Shown here: positions 11,088-25,320 of the stretch, piece by piece | How the letters are laid out: every line of letters starts with the position of its first letter | Position numbering within the stretch: the stretch's first letter is position 1 | Origin: Prosapia bicincta | Taxonomy: Eukaryota > Arthropoda > Insecta > Hemiptera > Cercopidae | Length of the DNA stretch: 64,000 nt | Direction of reading: 5' to 3' | Assembly: GCA_036971475.1 (NCBI GenBank) | Contig: JBAIZL010000008.1 | Location: 12,361,788 to 12,425,787 of the forward strand | Notes under the pieces: model-generated | The model's input: the letters and a program-made list of their open reading frames with translations, nothing else | What the model was told of the DNA's origin: nothing | Database searches by the model: none | Program-made: the position numbers and the translations under genes

Positions 11088-11769
11088 TTACAAACGAAAA
11101 GCCTTGAGCATTATGTCGTTTCCTTTGTTTTTTTCCACAATTCTCAGATTTGATGTTATGAAATTGTAGTTTTTCTCTACACGCTTCTTTTTCATAACTC
11201 CAGGATTTGTTCTTCCACATCTTCTTCCATTTACTTCCTTAAACGCTGCAATAAATGAATGATATAAATCAGTACTACTTTAATTATTGTCTAATAACTT
11301 TTGTCATAAAAAACTAAATTTCAAATGAAATTGCCTACTCACCTTGCCTTAGATTATATTCTATCCTTTCAGTATTATATATAGGCGCAAGAATCTTCCT
11401 TCCATTTATGTTTTTCCTCGTAACACTGATTACATCTTGAAGATATAACTTCTTTTCATTTCGAATGTGTCGCCTTATTCTCTTCCGCAGAACTATATCA
11501 TTCTGACAAATTCCATACCAAGCTTTGCTCACAAGAGCTGCTTTCAACAATGATTTTCCTGGCAATGACCTGAAACAAAGCAATCTCAATTACTATGTGA
11601 TAAGAGACCTAAACAACTTTAAAATAAAAACAAAAATAACATCTTACCTCAGAATCATAATAGAGGCTGGGAACGGTAATAAAGAAACAATATCAACTTT
11701 CGCAGAGTCAAATACATTAACGTCTGACGTACTATCTAGAAAATCGAATAGGTTATATAATATTTCCAT
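11088..11769 (-). CDS. F-box-like gene copy L9
   Basis: Exons 11648-11769, 11343-11569, 11088-11245, intact. The most diverged protein among intact left copies: K14T, N50K, G60, N105Y. N50K lies in the F-box and is shared only with L11, two units away. TATAAGAG promoter with a normal GGGCGTGG box. Confidence 0.7.
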
Positions 11770-12381
11770 TTCTCTCTGTAGCACACCACACAAAGGTTAT
11801 AACGGAAATGATACACGATACTGCGTAGCAGTCCCTCTTATACACCTGGTGGGATGGCTTGTTGGGCGTGGCCTAGGAAGTTGCATGAATATTTGTAAAC
11901 TAAGTATTTTATAACTTTTAGTATATTGATATATGTTAAAAATTCACATCAATTATATGATTTGTGTGTTTTATTAATAATCTAGTATACCATAATTGTA
12001 TATTTATTACTAATTTTCAAATTACATAAAGATACTGGTAGGCCTACATGAAATGCTGTTTAGGATAGACGTTGATGTAGAAATTAGTGATTAGGTAAAA
12101 TACTAAGATTATATTCAAGTGATATATATGTTCATTCTGAAAAATAATGTTTCTCCGAGTTTTTATAACAAATATGGTATTAGTTTTTAGATATTGCAAC
12201 ATCAATAAATTATTTTTGTAATTATATACTGACTTCACAGGAACTGGAACAGGGTAATAACAACCATTACTACATTTCAGACAAATTTATTTGTCGACTT
12301 CGTTAACATCACATTGAATAATATACAATGAAAATAATATAGAAAAATACAGGCTTTTACAATTCATTTCATATTTAAACA

Positions 12382-13063
12382 TTACAAACGAAAAGCCTTG
12401 AGCATTATGTCGTTTCCTTTGTTTTTTTCCACAATTCTCAGATTTGATGTTATGAAATTGTAGTTTTTCTCTACACGCTTCTTTTTCATAACTCCAGGAT
12501 TTGTTCTTCCACATCTTCTTCCATTGACTTCCTTAAACGCTGCAATAAATGAATGATATAAATCAGTATTACTTTAATTATTGTCTAATAACTTTTGTCA
12601 TAAAAAACTAAATTTCAAATGAAATTGCCTACTCACCTTGCCTTAGATTATATTCTATCCTTTCAGTATTATTTATAGGCGCAAGAATCTTCCTTCCATT
12701 TATGTTTTTCCTCGTAACACTGATTACATCTTGAAGATATAACTTCTTTTCATTTCGAATGTGTCGCCTTATTCTCTTCCGCAGAACTATATCATTCTGA
12801 CAAATTCGATACCAAGCTTTGCTCACAAGTGCTGCATTCAACAATGATTTTCCTGGCAATGACCTGAAACAAAGCAATCTCAATTACTATGTGATAAGAG
12901 ACCTAAACAACTTTAAAATAAAAACAAAAATAACATCTTACCTCAGAATCATAATAGAGGCTGGAAACGGTAATAAAGAGACAATATCAACTTTCGCAGA
13001 GTCAGATACATTAACGTCTGACTTACTATCTAGAAAATCGAATAGGTTATATAATATTTCCAT
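12382..13063 (-). CDS. F-box-like gene copy L10
   Basis: Exons 12942-13063, 12637-12863, 12382-12539, intact. R60 and F20S. Two silent changes in exon 1 are private (Phe33 TTT, Ser29 or adjacent codon with CTC). Confidence 0.7.
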
Positions 13064-13675
13064 TTCTCTCTGTAGCACACCACACAAAGGTTATAACGGA
13101 AATGATACACGATACTGCGTAGCAGTCCCTTTTATACACCTGGTGGGATGGCTTGTTGGGCGTGGCCTAGGAAGTTGCATGAATATTTGTAAACTAAGTA
13201 TTTTATAACTTTTAGTATATTGGTATATGTTAAAAATTCATATCAATTATATGATTTGTGTGCTTTATTAATAATCTAGTTTACCACAATTGTATATTTA
13301 TTACTAATTTTCAAATTACATACAGATACTGGTAGGCCTACATGAAATGCTGTTTAGGATAGACGTGGGTGTAGCAATTAGTAATTAGGTAAAATACTAA
13401 GATTATATTCAAGTGATATATATGTTCATTCTGAAAAATAATGTTTCTCCGAGTTTTTATAACAAATATGGTCTTAGTTTTTAGATATTGCAACATCAAT
13501 AAATTATTTTTGTAATTATATACTGACTTCACTGGAACTGGAACAGGGTAATAACAACCATTACTACATTTCAGACAAATTTATTTGTCGACTTCGTTAA
13601 CATCACATTGAATAATATACAATGAAAATAATATAGAAAAATACAGGCTTTTACAATTCATTTCATATTTAAACA

Positions 13676-14357
13676 TTACAAACGAAAAGCCTTGAGCATT
13701 ATGTCGTTTCCTTTGTTTTTTTCCACAATTCTCAGATTTGATGTTATGAAATTGTAGTTTTTCTCTACACGCTTCTTTTTCATAACTCCAGGATTTGTTC
13801 TTCCACATCTTCTTCCATTTACTTCCTTAAACGCTGCAATAAATGAATGATATAAATCAGTATTACTTTAATTATTGTCTAATAACTTTTGTCATAAAAA
13901 ACTAAATTTCTAATGAAATTGCCTACTCACCTTGCCTTAGATTATATTCTATCCTTTCAGTATTATTTATAGGCGCAAGAATCTTCCTTCCATTTATGTT
14001 TTTCCTCGTAACACTGATTACATCTTGAAGATATAACTTCTTTTCATTTCGAATGTGTCGCCTTATTCTCTTCCGCAGAACTATATCATTCTGACAAATT
14101 CCATACCAAGCTTTGCTCACAAGAGCTGCTTTCAACAATGATTTTCCTGGCAATGACCTGAAACAAAGCAATCTCAATTACTATGTGATAAGAGACCTAA
14201 ACAACTTTAAAATAAAAACAAAAATAACATCTTACCTCAGAATCATAATAGAGGCTGGGAACGGTAATAAAGAAACAATATCAACTTTCGCAGAGTCAAA
14301 TACATTAACGTCTGACTTACTATCTAGAAAATCGAATAGGTTATATAATATTTCCAT
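13676..14357 (-). CDS. F-box-like gene copy L11
   Basis: Exons 14236-14357, 13931-14157, 13676-13833, intact. N50K and G60, sharing its F-box variant and TATAAGAG promoter with L9 but lacking K14T and N105Y. Confidence 0.7.
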
Positions 14358-14969
14358 TTCTCTCTGTAGCACACCACACAAAGGTTATAACGGAAATGAT
14401 ACACGATACTGCGTAGCAGTCCCTCTTATACACCTGGTGGGATGGCTTGTTGGGCGTGGCCTAGGAAGTTGCATGAATATTTGTAAACTAAGTATTTTAT
14501 AACTTTTAGTATATTGATATATGTTAAAAATTCACATCAATTATATGATTTGTGTGTTTTATTAATAATCTAGTATACCATAATTGTATATTTATTACTA
14601 ATTTTCAAATTACATAAAGATACTGGTAGGCCTACATAAAATGCTGTTTAGGATAGACGTTGATGTAGAAATTAGTGATTAGGTAAAATACTAAGATTAT
14701 ATTCAAGTGATATATATGTTCATTCTGAAAAATAATGTTTCTCCGAGTTTTTATAACAAATATGGTCTTAGTTTTTAGATATTGCAACATCAATAAATTA
14801 TTTTTGTAATTATATACTGACTTCACTGGAACTGGAACAGGGTAATAACAACCATTACTACATTTCAGACAAATTTATTTGTCGACTTCGCTAACATCAC
14901 ATTGAATAATATACAATGAAAATAATATAGAAAAATACAGGCTTTTACAATTCATTTCATATTTAAACA

Positions 14970-15651
14970 TTACAAACGAAAAGCCTTGAGCATTATGTCG
15001 TTTCCTTTGTTTTTTTCCACAATTCTCAGATTTGATGTTATGAAATTGTAGTTTTTCTCTACACGCTTCTTTTTCATAACTCCAGGATTTGTTCTTCCAC
15101 ATCTTCTTCCATTTACTTCCTTAAACGCTGCAATAAATGAATGATATAAATCAGTATTACTTTAATTATTGTCTAATAACTTTTGTCATAAAAAACTAAA
15201 TTTCAAATGAAATTGCCTACTCACCTTGCCTTAGATTATATTCTATCCTTTCAGTATTATTTATAGGCGCAAGAATCTTCCTTCCATTTATGTTTTTCCT
15301 CGTAACACTGATTACATCTTGAAGATATAACTTCTTTTCATTTCGAATGTGTCGCCTTATTCTCTTCCGCAGAACTATATCATTCTGACAAATTCCATAC
15401 CAAGCTTTGCTCACAAGAGCTGCATTCAACAATGATTTTCCTGGCAATGACCTGAAACAAAGCAATCTCAATTACTATGTGATAAGAGACCTAAACAACT
15501 TTAAAATAAAAACAAAAATAACATCTTTCCTCAGAATCATAATAGAGGCTGGGAACGGTAATAAAGAAACAATATCAACTTTCGCAGAGTCAAATACATT
15601 AACGTCTGACTTACTATCTAGAAAATCGAATAGGTTATATAATATTTCCAT
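14970..15651 (-). pseudogene. F-box-like gene copy L12, intron 1 donor lost
   Basis: Exons would be 15530-15651, 15225-15451, 14970-15127. The second donor base (15528) makes GA out of GT. If intron 1 is retained, translation runs 17 codons into it and stops, giving a 58-residue product that ends in the first part of the F-box. Exons 2 and 3 stay otherwise intact (G60). A cryptic donor cannot be excluded. Confidence 0.65.
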
Positions 15652-16263
15652 TTCTCTCTGTAGCACACCACACAAAGGTTATAACGGAAATGATACACGA
15701 TACTGCGTAGCAGTCCCTTTTATACACCTGGTGGGATGGCTTGTTGGGCGTGGCCTAGGAAGTTGCATGAATATTTGTAAACTAAGTATTTTATAACTTT
15801 TAGTATATTGATATATGTTAAAAAATCACATCAATTATATGATTTGTGTGTTTTATTAATAATCTAGTATACCATAATTGTATATTTATTACTAATTTTC
15901 AAATTACATACAGATACTGGTAGGCCTACATGAAATGCTGTTTAGGATAGACGTGGGTGTAGCAATTAGTAATTAGGTAAAATACTAAGATTATATTCAA
16001 GTGATATATATGTTCATTCTGAAAAATAATGTTTCTCCGAGTTTTTATAACAAATATGGTCTTAGTTTTTAGATATTGCAACATCAATAAATTATTTTTG
16101 TAATTATATACTGACTTCACTGGAACTGGAACAGGGTAATAACAACCATTACTACATTTCAGACAAATTTATTTGTCGACTTCGTTAACATCACATTGAA
16201 TAATATACAATGAAAATAATATAGAAAAATACAGGCTTTTACAATTCATTTTATATTGAAACA

Positions 16264-16945
16264 TTACAAACGAAAAGCCTTGAGCATTATGTCGTTTCCT
16301 TTGTTTTTTTCCACAATTCTCAGATTTGATGTTATGAAATTGTAGTTTTTCTCTACACGCTTCTTTTTCATAACTCCAGGATTTGTTCTTCCACATCTTC
16401 TTCCATTGACTTCCTTAAACGCTGCAATAAATGAATGATATAAATCAGTATTACTTTAATTATTGTCTAATAACTTTTGTCATAAAAAACTAAATTTCAA
16501 ATGAAATTGCCTACTCACCTTGCCTTAGATTATATTCTATCCTTTCAGTATTATTTATAGGCGCAAGAATCTTCCTTCCATTTATGTTTTTCCTCGTAAC
16601 ACTGATTACATCTTGAAGATATAACTTCTTTTCATTTCGAATGTGTCGCCTTATTCTCTTCCGCAGAACTATATCATTCTGACAAATTCGATACCAATCT
16701 TTGCTCACAAGAGCTGCATTCAACAATGATTTTCCTGGCAATGACCTGAAACAAAGCAATCTCAATTACTATGTGATAAGAGACCTAAACAACTTTAAAA
16801 TAAAAACAAAAATAACATCTTACCTCAGAATCATAATAGAGGCTGGGAACGGTAATAAAGAAACAATATCAACTTTCGCAGAGTCAAATACATTAACGTC
16901 TGACTTACTATCTAGAAAATCGAATAGGTTATATAATATTTCCAT
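16264..16945 (-). CDS. F-box-like gene copy L13
   Basis: Exons 16824-16945, 16519-16745, 16264-16421, intact. R60 and A57D. A57D puts a charge next to the conserved Trp58 in the F-box; it recurs in L21 and L26 and marks the block duplications. Confidence 0.7.
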
Positions 16946-17557
16946 TTCTCTCTGTAGCACACCACACAAAGGTTATAACGGAAATGATACACGATACTGC
17001 GTAGCAGTCCCTTTTATACACCTGGTGGGATGGCTTGTTGGGCGTGGCCTAGGAAGTTGCATGAATATTTGTAAACTAAGTATTTTATAACTTTTAGTAT
17101 ATTGATATATGTTAAAAATTCACATCAATTATATGATTTGTGTGTTTTATTAATAATCTAGTATACCATAATTGTATATTTATTACTAATTTTCAAATTA
17201 CATAAAGATACTGGTAGGCCTACATAAAATGCTGTTTAGGATAGACGTGGATGTAGAAATTAGTGATTAGGTAAAATACTAAGATTATATTCAAGTGATA
17301 TATATGTTCATTCTGAAAAATAATGTTTCTCCGAGTTTTTATAACAAATATGGTCTTAGTTTTTAGATATTGCAACATCAATAAATTATTTTTGTAATTA
17401 TATACTGACTTCACTGGAACTGGAACAGGGTAATAACAACCATTACTACATTTGAGACAAATTTATTTGTCGACTTCGTTAACATCACATTGAATAATAT
17501 ACAATGAAAATAATATAGAAAAATACAGGCTTTTACAATTCATTTTATATTGAAACA

Positions 17558-18239
17558 TTACAAACGAAAAGCCTTGAGCATTATGTCGTTTCCTTTGTTT
17601 TTTTCCACAATTCTCCGATTTGATGTTATGAAATTGTAGTTTATCTCTACACGCTTCTTTTTCATAACTCCAGGATTTGTTCTTCCACATCTTCTTCCAT
17701 TGACTTCCTTAAACGCTGCAATAAATGAATGATATAAATCAGTATTACTTTAATTATTGTCTAATAACTTTTGTCATAAAAAACTAAATTTCAAATGAAA
17801 TTGCCTACTCACCTTGCCTTAGATTATATTCTATCCTTTCAGTATTATTTATAGGCGCAAGAATCTTCCTTCCATTTATGTTTTTCCTCGTAACACTGAT
17901 TACATCTTGAAGATATAACTTCTTTTCATTTCGAATGTGTCGCCTTATTCTCTTCCGCAGAACTATATCATTCTGACAAATTCCATACCAAGCTTTGCTC
18001 ACAAGAGCTGCATTCAACAATGATTTTCCTGGCAATGACCTGAAACAAAGCAATCTCAATTACTATGTGATAAGAGACCTAAACAACTTTAAAATAAAAA
18101 CAAAAATAACATCTTACCTCAGAATCATAATAGAGGCTGGGAACGGTAATAAAGAAACAATATCAACTTTCGCAGAGTCAAATACATTAACGTCTGACTT
18201 ACTATCTAGAAAATCGAATAGGTTATATAATATTTCCAT
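17558..18239 (-). CDS. F-box-like gene copy L14
   Basis: Exons 18118-18239, 17813-18039, 17558-17715, intact. G60, K141I and L150R. Upstream box is changed on the coding strand to GGTCACGCCC. Same haplotype as L22, 10351 bp away. Confidence 0.7.
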
Positions 18240-18851
18240 TTCTCTCTGTAGCACACCACACAAAGGTTATAACGGAAATGATACACGATACTGCGTAGCA
18301 GTCCCTTTTATACACCTGGTGGGATGGCTTGTTGGGCGTGACCTAGGAAGTTGCATGAATATTTGTAAACTAAGTATTTTATAACTTTTAGTATATTGGT
18401 ATATGTTAAAAATTCATATCAATTATATGATTTGTGTGCTTTATTAATAATCTAGTTTACCATAATTGTATATTTATTACTAATTTTCAAATTACATACA
18501 GATACTGGTAGGCCTACATGAAATGCTGTTTAGGATAGACGTGGGTGTAGCAATTAGTAATTAGGTAAAATACTAAGATTATATTCAAGTGATATATATG
18601 TTCATTCTGAAAAATAATGTTTCTCCGAGTTTTTATAAGAAATACGATCTTACTTTTTAGAAATTGCAACATCAATAAATTATTTTTGTTATTATATACT
18701 GATTTCACTGGAACTGGAACAGGGTAATAACAACCATTACTACATTTCAGACAAATTTATTTGTCGACTTCGTTAACATCACATTGAATAAAATACAATG
18801 AAAATAATATAGAAACATACAGGCTTTTACAATTCATTTCATATTTAAACA

Positions 18852-19533
18852 TTACAAACGAAAAGCCTTGAGCATTATGTCGTTTCCTTTGTTTTTTTCC
18901 ACAATTCTCAGATTTGATGTTATGAAATTGTAGTTTTTCTCTACACGCTTCTTTTTCATAACTCCAGGATTTGTTCTTCCACATCTTCTTCCATTGACTT
19001 CCTTAAACGCTGCAATAAATGAATGATATAAATCAGTATAACTCTAATTATTGTCTAATAACTTTTGTCATAAAAAACTAAATTTCATATGAAATTGCCT
19101 ACTCACCTTGCCTTAGATTATATTCTATCCTTTCAGTATTATTTATAGGCGCAAGAATCTTCCTTCCATTTATGTTTTTCCTCGTAACACTGATTACATC
19201 TTGAAGATATAACTTCTTTTCATTTCGAATGTGTCGCCTTATTCTCTTCCGCAGAACTATATCATTCTGACAAATTCGATACCAAGCTTTGCTCACAAGA
19301 GCTGCATTCAACAATGATTTTCCTGGCAATGACCTGAAACAAAGCAATCTCAATTACTATGTGATAAGAGACCTAAACAACTTTAAAATAAAAACAAAAA
19401 TAATATCTTACCTCAGAATCATAATAGAGGCTGGGAACGGTAATAAAGAAACCATATCAACTTTCGCTGAGTCAAATATATTAACGTCTGACTTACTATC
19501 TAGAAAATCGAATAGATTATATAATATTTCCAT
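18852..19533 (-). CDS. F-box-like gene copy L15
   Basis: Exons 19412-19533, 19107-19333, 18852-19009, intact. R60, V19I and I27M. The 5' leader has extra changes (GTTTGCTACATAGA instead of GTGTGCTACAGAGA). Its 3' flank belongs to a diverged spacer type (AGAAATACGATC, TTGTTATTATATAC). Confidence 0.7.
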
Positions 19534-20145
19534 TTTTCTATGTAGCAAACCACACAAAGGTTATAACGGAAATGATACACGATCCTGCGTAGCTGTCCCT
19601 TTTATACACCTGGTGGGATGGCTTGTTGGGCGTGGCCTAGGAAGTTGCATGAATAATTGTAAACTAAGTATTTTATAACTTTTAGTAAATTGATATATGG
19701 TTAAAATTCAATTTAACAATATGATTTGTGTGTTTTATTAATAATCTAGTATACCATAATTGTGTATTTATTACTAATTTTCAAATTACATACAGATACT
19801 GGTAGGCCTACATGAAATGCTGTTTAGGATATACATGGGTGTAGCAATTAGTGATTGGGTAAAATACTAAGATTATATTCAAGTAATATATATGTTCATT
19901 CTGTAAAATAATGTTTCTCCGAGTTTTTATAAGAAATACGATCTTACTATTTAGAAATTGCAACATCAATAAATTATTTTTGTTATTATATACTGATTTC
20001 ACTGGAACTGGAACAGGGTAATAACAACCATTACTACATTTCAGACAAATTTATTTGTCGACTTCGTTAACATCACATTGAATAAAATACAATGAAAATA
20101 ATATAGAAACATACACGCTTTTACAATTCATTTCATATTTAAACA

Positions 20146-20827
20146 TTACAAACGAAAAGCCTTGAGCATTATGTCGTTTCCTTTGTTTTTTTCCACAATT
20201 CTCAGATTTGATGTTATGAAATTGTAGTTTTTCTCTACACGCTTCTTTTTCATAACTCCAGGATTTGTTCTTCCACATCTTCTTCCATTGACTTCCTTAA
20301 ACGCTGCAATAAATGAATGATATAAATCAGTATTACTCTAATTATTGTCTAATAACTTTTGTCATAAAAAACTAAATTTCATATGAAATTGCCTACTCAC
20401 CTTGCCTTAGATTATATTCTATCCTTTCAGTATTATTTATAGGCGCAAGAATCTTCCTTCCATTTATGTTTTTCCTCGTAACACTGATTACATCTTGAAG
20501 ATATAACTTCTTTTCATTTCGAATGTGTCGCCTTATTCTCTTCCGCAGAACTTTATCATTCTGACAAATTCGATACCAAGCTTTGCTCACAAGAGCTGCA
20601 TTCAACAATGATTTTCCTGGCAATGACCTGAAACAAAGCAATCTCAATTACTATGTGATAAGAGACCTAAACAACTTTAAAATAAAAACAAAAATAACAT
20701 CTTACCTCAGAATCATAATAGAGGCTGGGAACGGTAATAAAGAAACAATATCAACTTTCGCAGAGTCAAATACATTAACGTCTGACTTACTATCTAGAAA
20801 ATCGAATAGGTTATATAATATTTCCAT
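20146..20827 (-). CDS. F-box-like gene copy L16
   Basis: Exons 20706-20827, 20401-20627, 20146-20303, intact. R60 and I66K. I66K puts a charge at a usually hydrophobic or polar position late in the F-box; it recurs in L23 and L28. Diverged spacer type downstream. Confidence 0.7.
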
Positions 20828-21439
20828 TTCTCTCTGTAGCACACCACACAAAGGTTATAACGGAAATGATACACGATACTGCGTAGCAGTCCCTTTTATA
20901 CACCTGGTGGGATGGCTTGTTGGGCGTGACCTAGGAAGTTGCATGAATATTTGTAAACTAAGTATTTTATAACTTTTAGTATATTGGTATATGTTAAAAA
21001 TTCATATCAATTATATGATTTGTGTGCTTTATTAATAATCTAGTTTACCATAATTGTATATTTATTACTAATTTTCAAATTACATACAGATACTGGTAGG
21101 CCTACATGAAATGCTGTTTAGGATAGACGTGGGTGTAGCAATTAGTAATTAGGTAAAATACTAAGATTATATTCAAGTGATATATATGTTCATTCTGAAA
21201 AATAATGTTTCTCCGAGTTTTTATAAGAAATACGATCTTACTTTTTAGAAATTGCAACATCAATAAATTATTTTTGTTATTATATACTGATTTCACTGGA
21301 ACTGGAACAGGGTAATAACAACCATTACTACATTTCAGACAAATTTATTTGTCGACTTCGTTAACATCACATTGAATAAAATACAATGAAAATAATATAG
21401 AAACATACAGGCTTTTACAATTCATTTCATATTTAAACA

Positions 21440-22121
21440 TTACAAACGAAAAGCCTTGAGCATTATGTCGTTTCCTTTGTTTTTTTCCACAATTCTCAGA
21501 TTTGATGTTATGAAATTGTAGTTTTTCTCTACACGCTTCTTTTTCATAACTCCAGGATTTGTTCTTCCACATCTTCTTCCATTGACTTCCTTAAACGCTG
21601 CAATAAATGAATGATATAAATCAGTATAACTCTAATTATTGTCTAATAACTTTTGTCATAAAAAACTAAATTTCATATGAAATTGCCTACTCACCTTGCC
21701 TTAGATTATATTCTATCCTTTCAGTATTATTTATAGGCGCAAGAATCTTCCTTCCATTTATGTTTTTCCTCGTAACACTGATTACATCTTGAAGATATAA
21801 CTTCTTTTCATTTCGAATGTGTCGCCTTATTCTCTTCCGCAGAACTATATCATTCTGACAAATTCGATACCAAGCTTTGCTCACAAGAGCTGCATTCAAC
21901 AATGATTTTCCTGGCAATGACCTGAAACAAAGCAATCTCAATTACTATGTGATAAGAGACCTAAACAACTTTAAAATAAAAACAAAAATAATATCTTACC
22001 TCAGAATCATAATAGAGGCTGGGAACGGTAATAAAGAAACCATATCAACTTTCGCTGAGTCAAATATATTAACGTCTGACTTACTATCTAGAAAATCGAA
22101 TAGATTATATAATATTTCCAT
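21440..22121 (-). CDS. F-box-like gene copy L17
   Basis: Exons 22000-22121, 21695-21921, 21440-21597, intact. R60, V19I, I27M, as L15 and L29. Diverged spacer type downstream. Confidence 0.7.
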
Positions 22122-22732
22122 TTTTCTCTGTAGCACACCACACAAAGGTTATAACGGAAATGATACACGATCCTGCGTAGCTGTCCCTTTTATACACCTG
22201 GTGGGATGGCTTGTTGGGCGTGGCCTAGGAAGTTGCATGAATAATTGTAAACTAAGTATTTTATAACTTTTAGTATATTGATATATGTTAAAAATTCATA
22301 TCAATTATATGATTTGTGTGTTTTATTATTAATCTAGTATACCATAATTGTGTATTTATTACTAATTTTCAAATTACATACAGATACTGGTAGGCCTATT
22401 GAAATTCTGTTTAGGATAGACATGGGTGTAGCAATTAGTGATTAGGTAAAATACTAAGATTATATTCAAGTAATATATATGTTCATTCTGTAAAATAATG
22501 TTTCTCCGAGTTTTTATAAGAAATATGATCTTACTTTTTAGAAATTGCAACATCAATAAATTATTTTTGTTATTATATACTGACTTCACTGGAACTGGAA
22601 CAGGGTAATAACAACCATTACTACATTTCAGACAAATTTATTTGTCGACTTCGTTAACATCACATTGAATAATATACAATGAAAATAATATAGAAAAATA
22701 CAGGCTTTTACAATTCATTTCATATTTAAACA

Positions 22733-23414
22733 TTACAAACGAAAAGCCTTGAGCATTATGTCGTTTCCTTTGTTTTTTTCCACAATTCTCAGATTTGATG
22801 TTATGAAATTGTAGTTTTTCTCTACACGCTTCTTTTTCATAACTCCAGGATTTGTTCTTCCACATCTTCTTCCATTGACTTCCTTAAACGCTGCAATAAA
22901 TGAATGATATAAATCAGTATTACTTTAATTATTGTCTAATAACTTTTGGCATAAAAAACTAAATTTCAAATGAAATTGCCTACTCACCTTGCCTTAGATT
23001 ATATTCTATCCTTTCAGTATTATTTATAGGCGCAAGAATCTTCCTTCCATTTATGTTTTTCCTCGTAACACTGATTACGTCTTGAAGATATAACTTCTTT
23101 TCATTTCGAATGTGTCGCCTTATTCTCTTCCTCAGAACTATATCATTCTGACAAATTCCATACCAAGCTTTGCTCACAAGAGCTGCATTCAACAATGATT
23201 TTCCTGGCAATGACCTGAAACAAAGCAATCTCAATTACTATGTGATAAGAGACCTAAACAACTTTAAAATAAAAACAAAAATAATATCTTACCTCAGAAT
23301 CATAATAGAGGCTGGGAACGGTAATAAAGAAACCATATCAACTTTCGCTGAGTCAAATATATTAACGTCTGACTTACTATCTAGAAAATCGAATAGGTTA
23401 TATAATATTTCCAT
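22733..23414 (-). CDS. F-box-like gene copy L18
   Basis: Exons 23293-23414, 22988-23214, 22733-22890, intact. G60, V19I, I27M, with silent AGG for Arg69 and GAC for Asp86. The spacer downstream has lost the GTAGGCCTAC palindrome (GGTAGGCCTATTG near 22.39 kb) together with one base. TATAAGAG promoter. Near-twin of L30. Confidence 0.7.
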
Positions 23415-24026
23415 TTCTCTCTGTAGCACACCACACAAAGGTTATAACGGAAATGATACACGATACTGCGTAGCAGTCCCTCTTATACACCTGGTGGGAT
23501 GGCTTGTTGGGCGTGGCCTAGGAAGTTGCATGAATATTTGTAAACTAAGTATTTTATAACTTTTAGTATATTGATATATGTTAAAAATTCACATCAATTA
23601 TATGATTTGTGTGTTTTATTAATAATCTAGTATACCATAATTGTATATTTATTACTAATTTTCAAATTACATAAAGATACTGGTAGGCCTACATAAAATG
23701 CTGTTTAGGATAGACGTTGATGTAGAAATTAGTGATTAGGTAAAATACTAAGATTATATTCAAGTGATATATATGTTCATTCTGAAAAATAATGTTTCTC
23801 CGAGTTTTTATAACAAATATGGTCTTAGTTTTTAGATATTGCAACATCAATAAATTATTTTTGTAATTATATACTGACTTCACTGGAACTGGAACAGGGT
23901 AATAACAACCATTACTACATTTCAGACAAATTTATTTGTCGACTTCGCTAACATCACATTGAATAATATACAATGAAAATAATATAGAAAAATACAGGCT
24001 TTTACAATTCATTTCATATTTAAACA

Positions 24027-24708
24027 TTACAAACGAAAAGCCCTGAGCATTATGTCGTTTCCTTTGTTTTTTTCCACAATTCTCAGATTTGATGTTATGA
24101 AATTGTAGTTTTTCTCTACACGCTTCTTTTTCATAACTCCAGGATTTGTTCTTCCACATCTTCTTCCATTTACTTCCTTAAACGCTGCAATAAATGAATG
24201 ATATAAATCAGTATTACTTTAATTATTGTCTAATAACTTTTGTCATAAAAAACTAAATTTCAAATGAAATTGCCTACTCACCTTGCCTTAGATTATATTC
24301 TATCCTTTCAGTATTATTTATAGGCGCAAGAATCTTCCTTCCATTTATGTTTTTCCTCGTAACACTGATTACATCTTGAAGATATAACTTCTTTTCATTT
24401 CGAATGTGTCGCCTTATTCTCTTCCGCAGAACTATATCATTCTGACAAATTCCATACCAAGCTTTGCTCACAAGAGCTGCATTCAACAATGATTTTCCTG
24501 GCAATGACCTGAAACAAAGCAATCTCAATTACTATGTGATAAGAGACCTAAACAACTTTAAAATAAAAACAAAAATAACATCTTTCCTCAGAATCATAAT
24601 AGAGGCTGGGAACGGTAATAAAGAAACAATATCAACTTTCGCAGAGTCAAATACATTAACGTCTGACTTACTATCTAGAAAATCGAATAGGTTATATAAT
24701 ATTTCCAT
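24027..24708 (-). pseudogene. F-box-like gene copy L19, intron 1 donor lost
   Basis: Exons would be 24587-24708, 24282-24508, 24027-24184. Donor GT is GA (base 24585). G60, plus K164R in the last residues, seen only here. Confidence 0.65.
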
Positions 24709-25320
24709 TTCTCTCTGTAGCACACCACACAAAGGTTATAACGGAAATGATACACGATACTGCGTAGCAGTCCCTTTTATACACCTGGTGGGATGGCTTG
24801 TTGGGCGTGGCCTAGGAAGTTGCATGAATATTTGTAAACTAAGTATTTTATAACTTTTAGTATATTGGTATATGTTAAAAATTCATATCAATTATATGAT
24901 TTGTGTGCTTTATTAATAATCTAGTTTACCATAATTGTATATTTATTACTAATTTTCAAATTACATACAGATACTGGTAGGCCTACATGAAATGCTGTTT
25001 AGGATAGACGTGGGTGTAGCAATTAGTAATTATTTAAAATACTAAGATTATATTCAAGTGATATATATGTTCATTCTGAAAAAAAATGTTTCTCCGAGTT
25101 TTTATAACAAATATGGTCTTAGTTTTTAAATATTGCAACATCAATAAATTATTTTTGTAATTATATACTGACTTCACTGGAACTGGAACAGGGTAATAAC
25201 AACCATTACTACATTTCAGACAAATTTATTTGTCGACTTCGCTAACATCACATTGAATAATATACAATGAAAATAATATAGAAAAATACAGGCTTTTACA
25301 ATTCATTTCATATTTAAACA

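Noticed and set aside
15475..15675. 66-codon frame covering exon 1 and intron 1 in donor-lost copies
   Set aside because: This is the F-box exon 1 read through a non-spliced intron, with a false start upstream of the real ATG; it is recorded as the consequence of donor loss.
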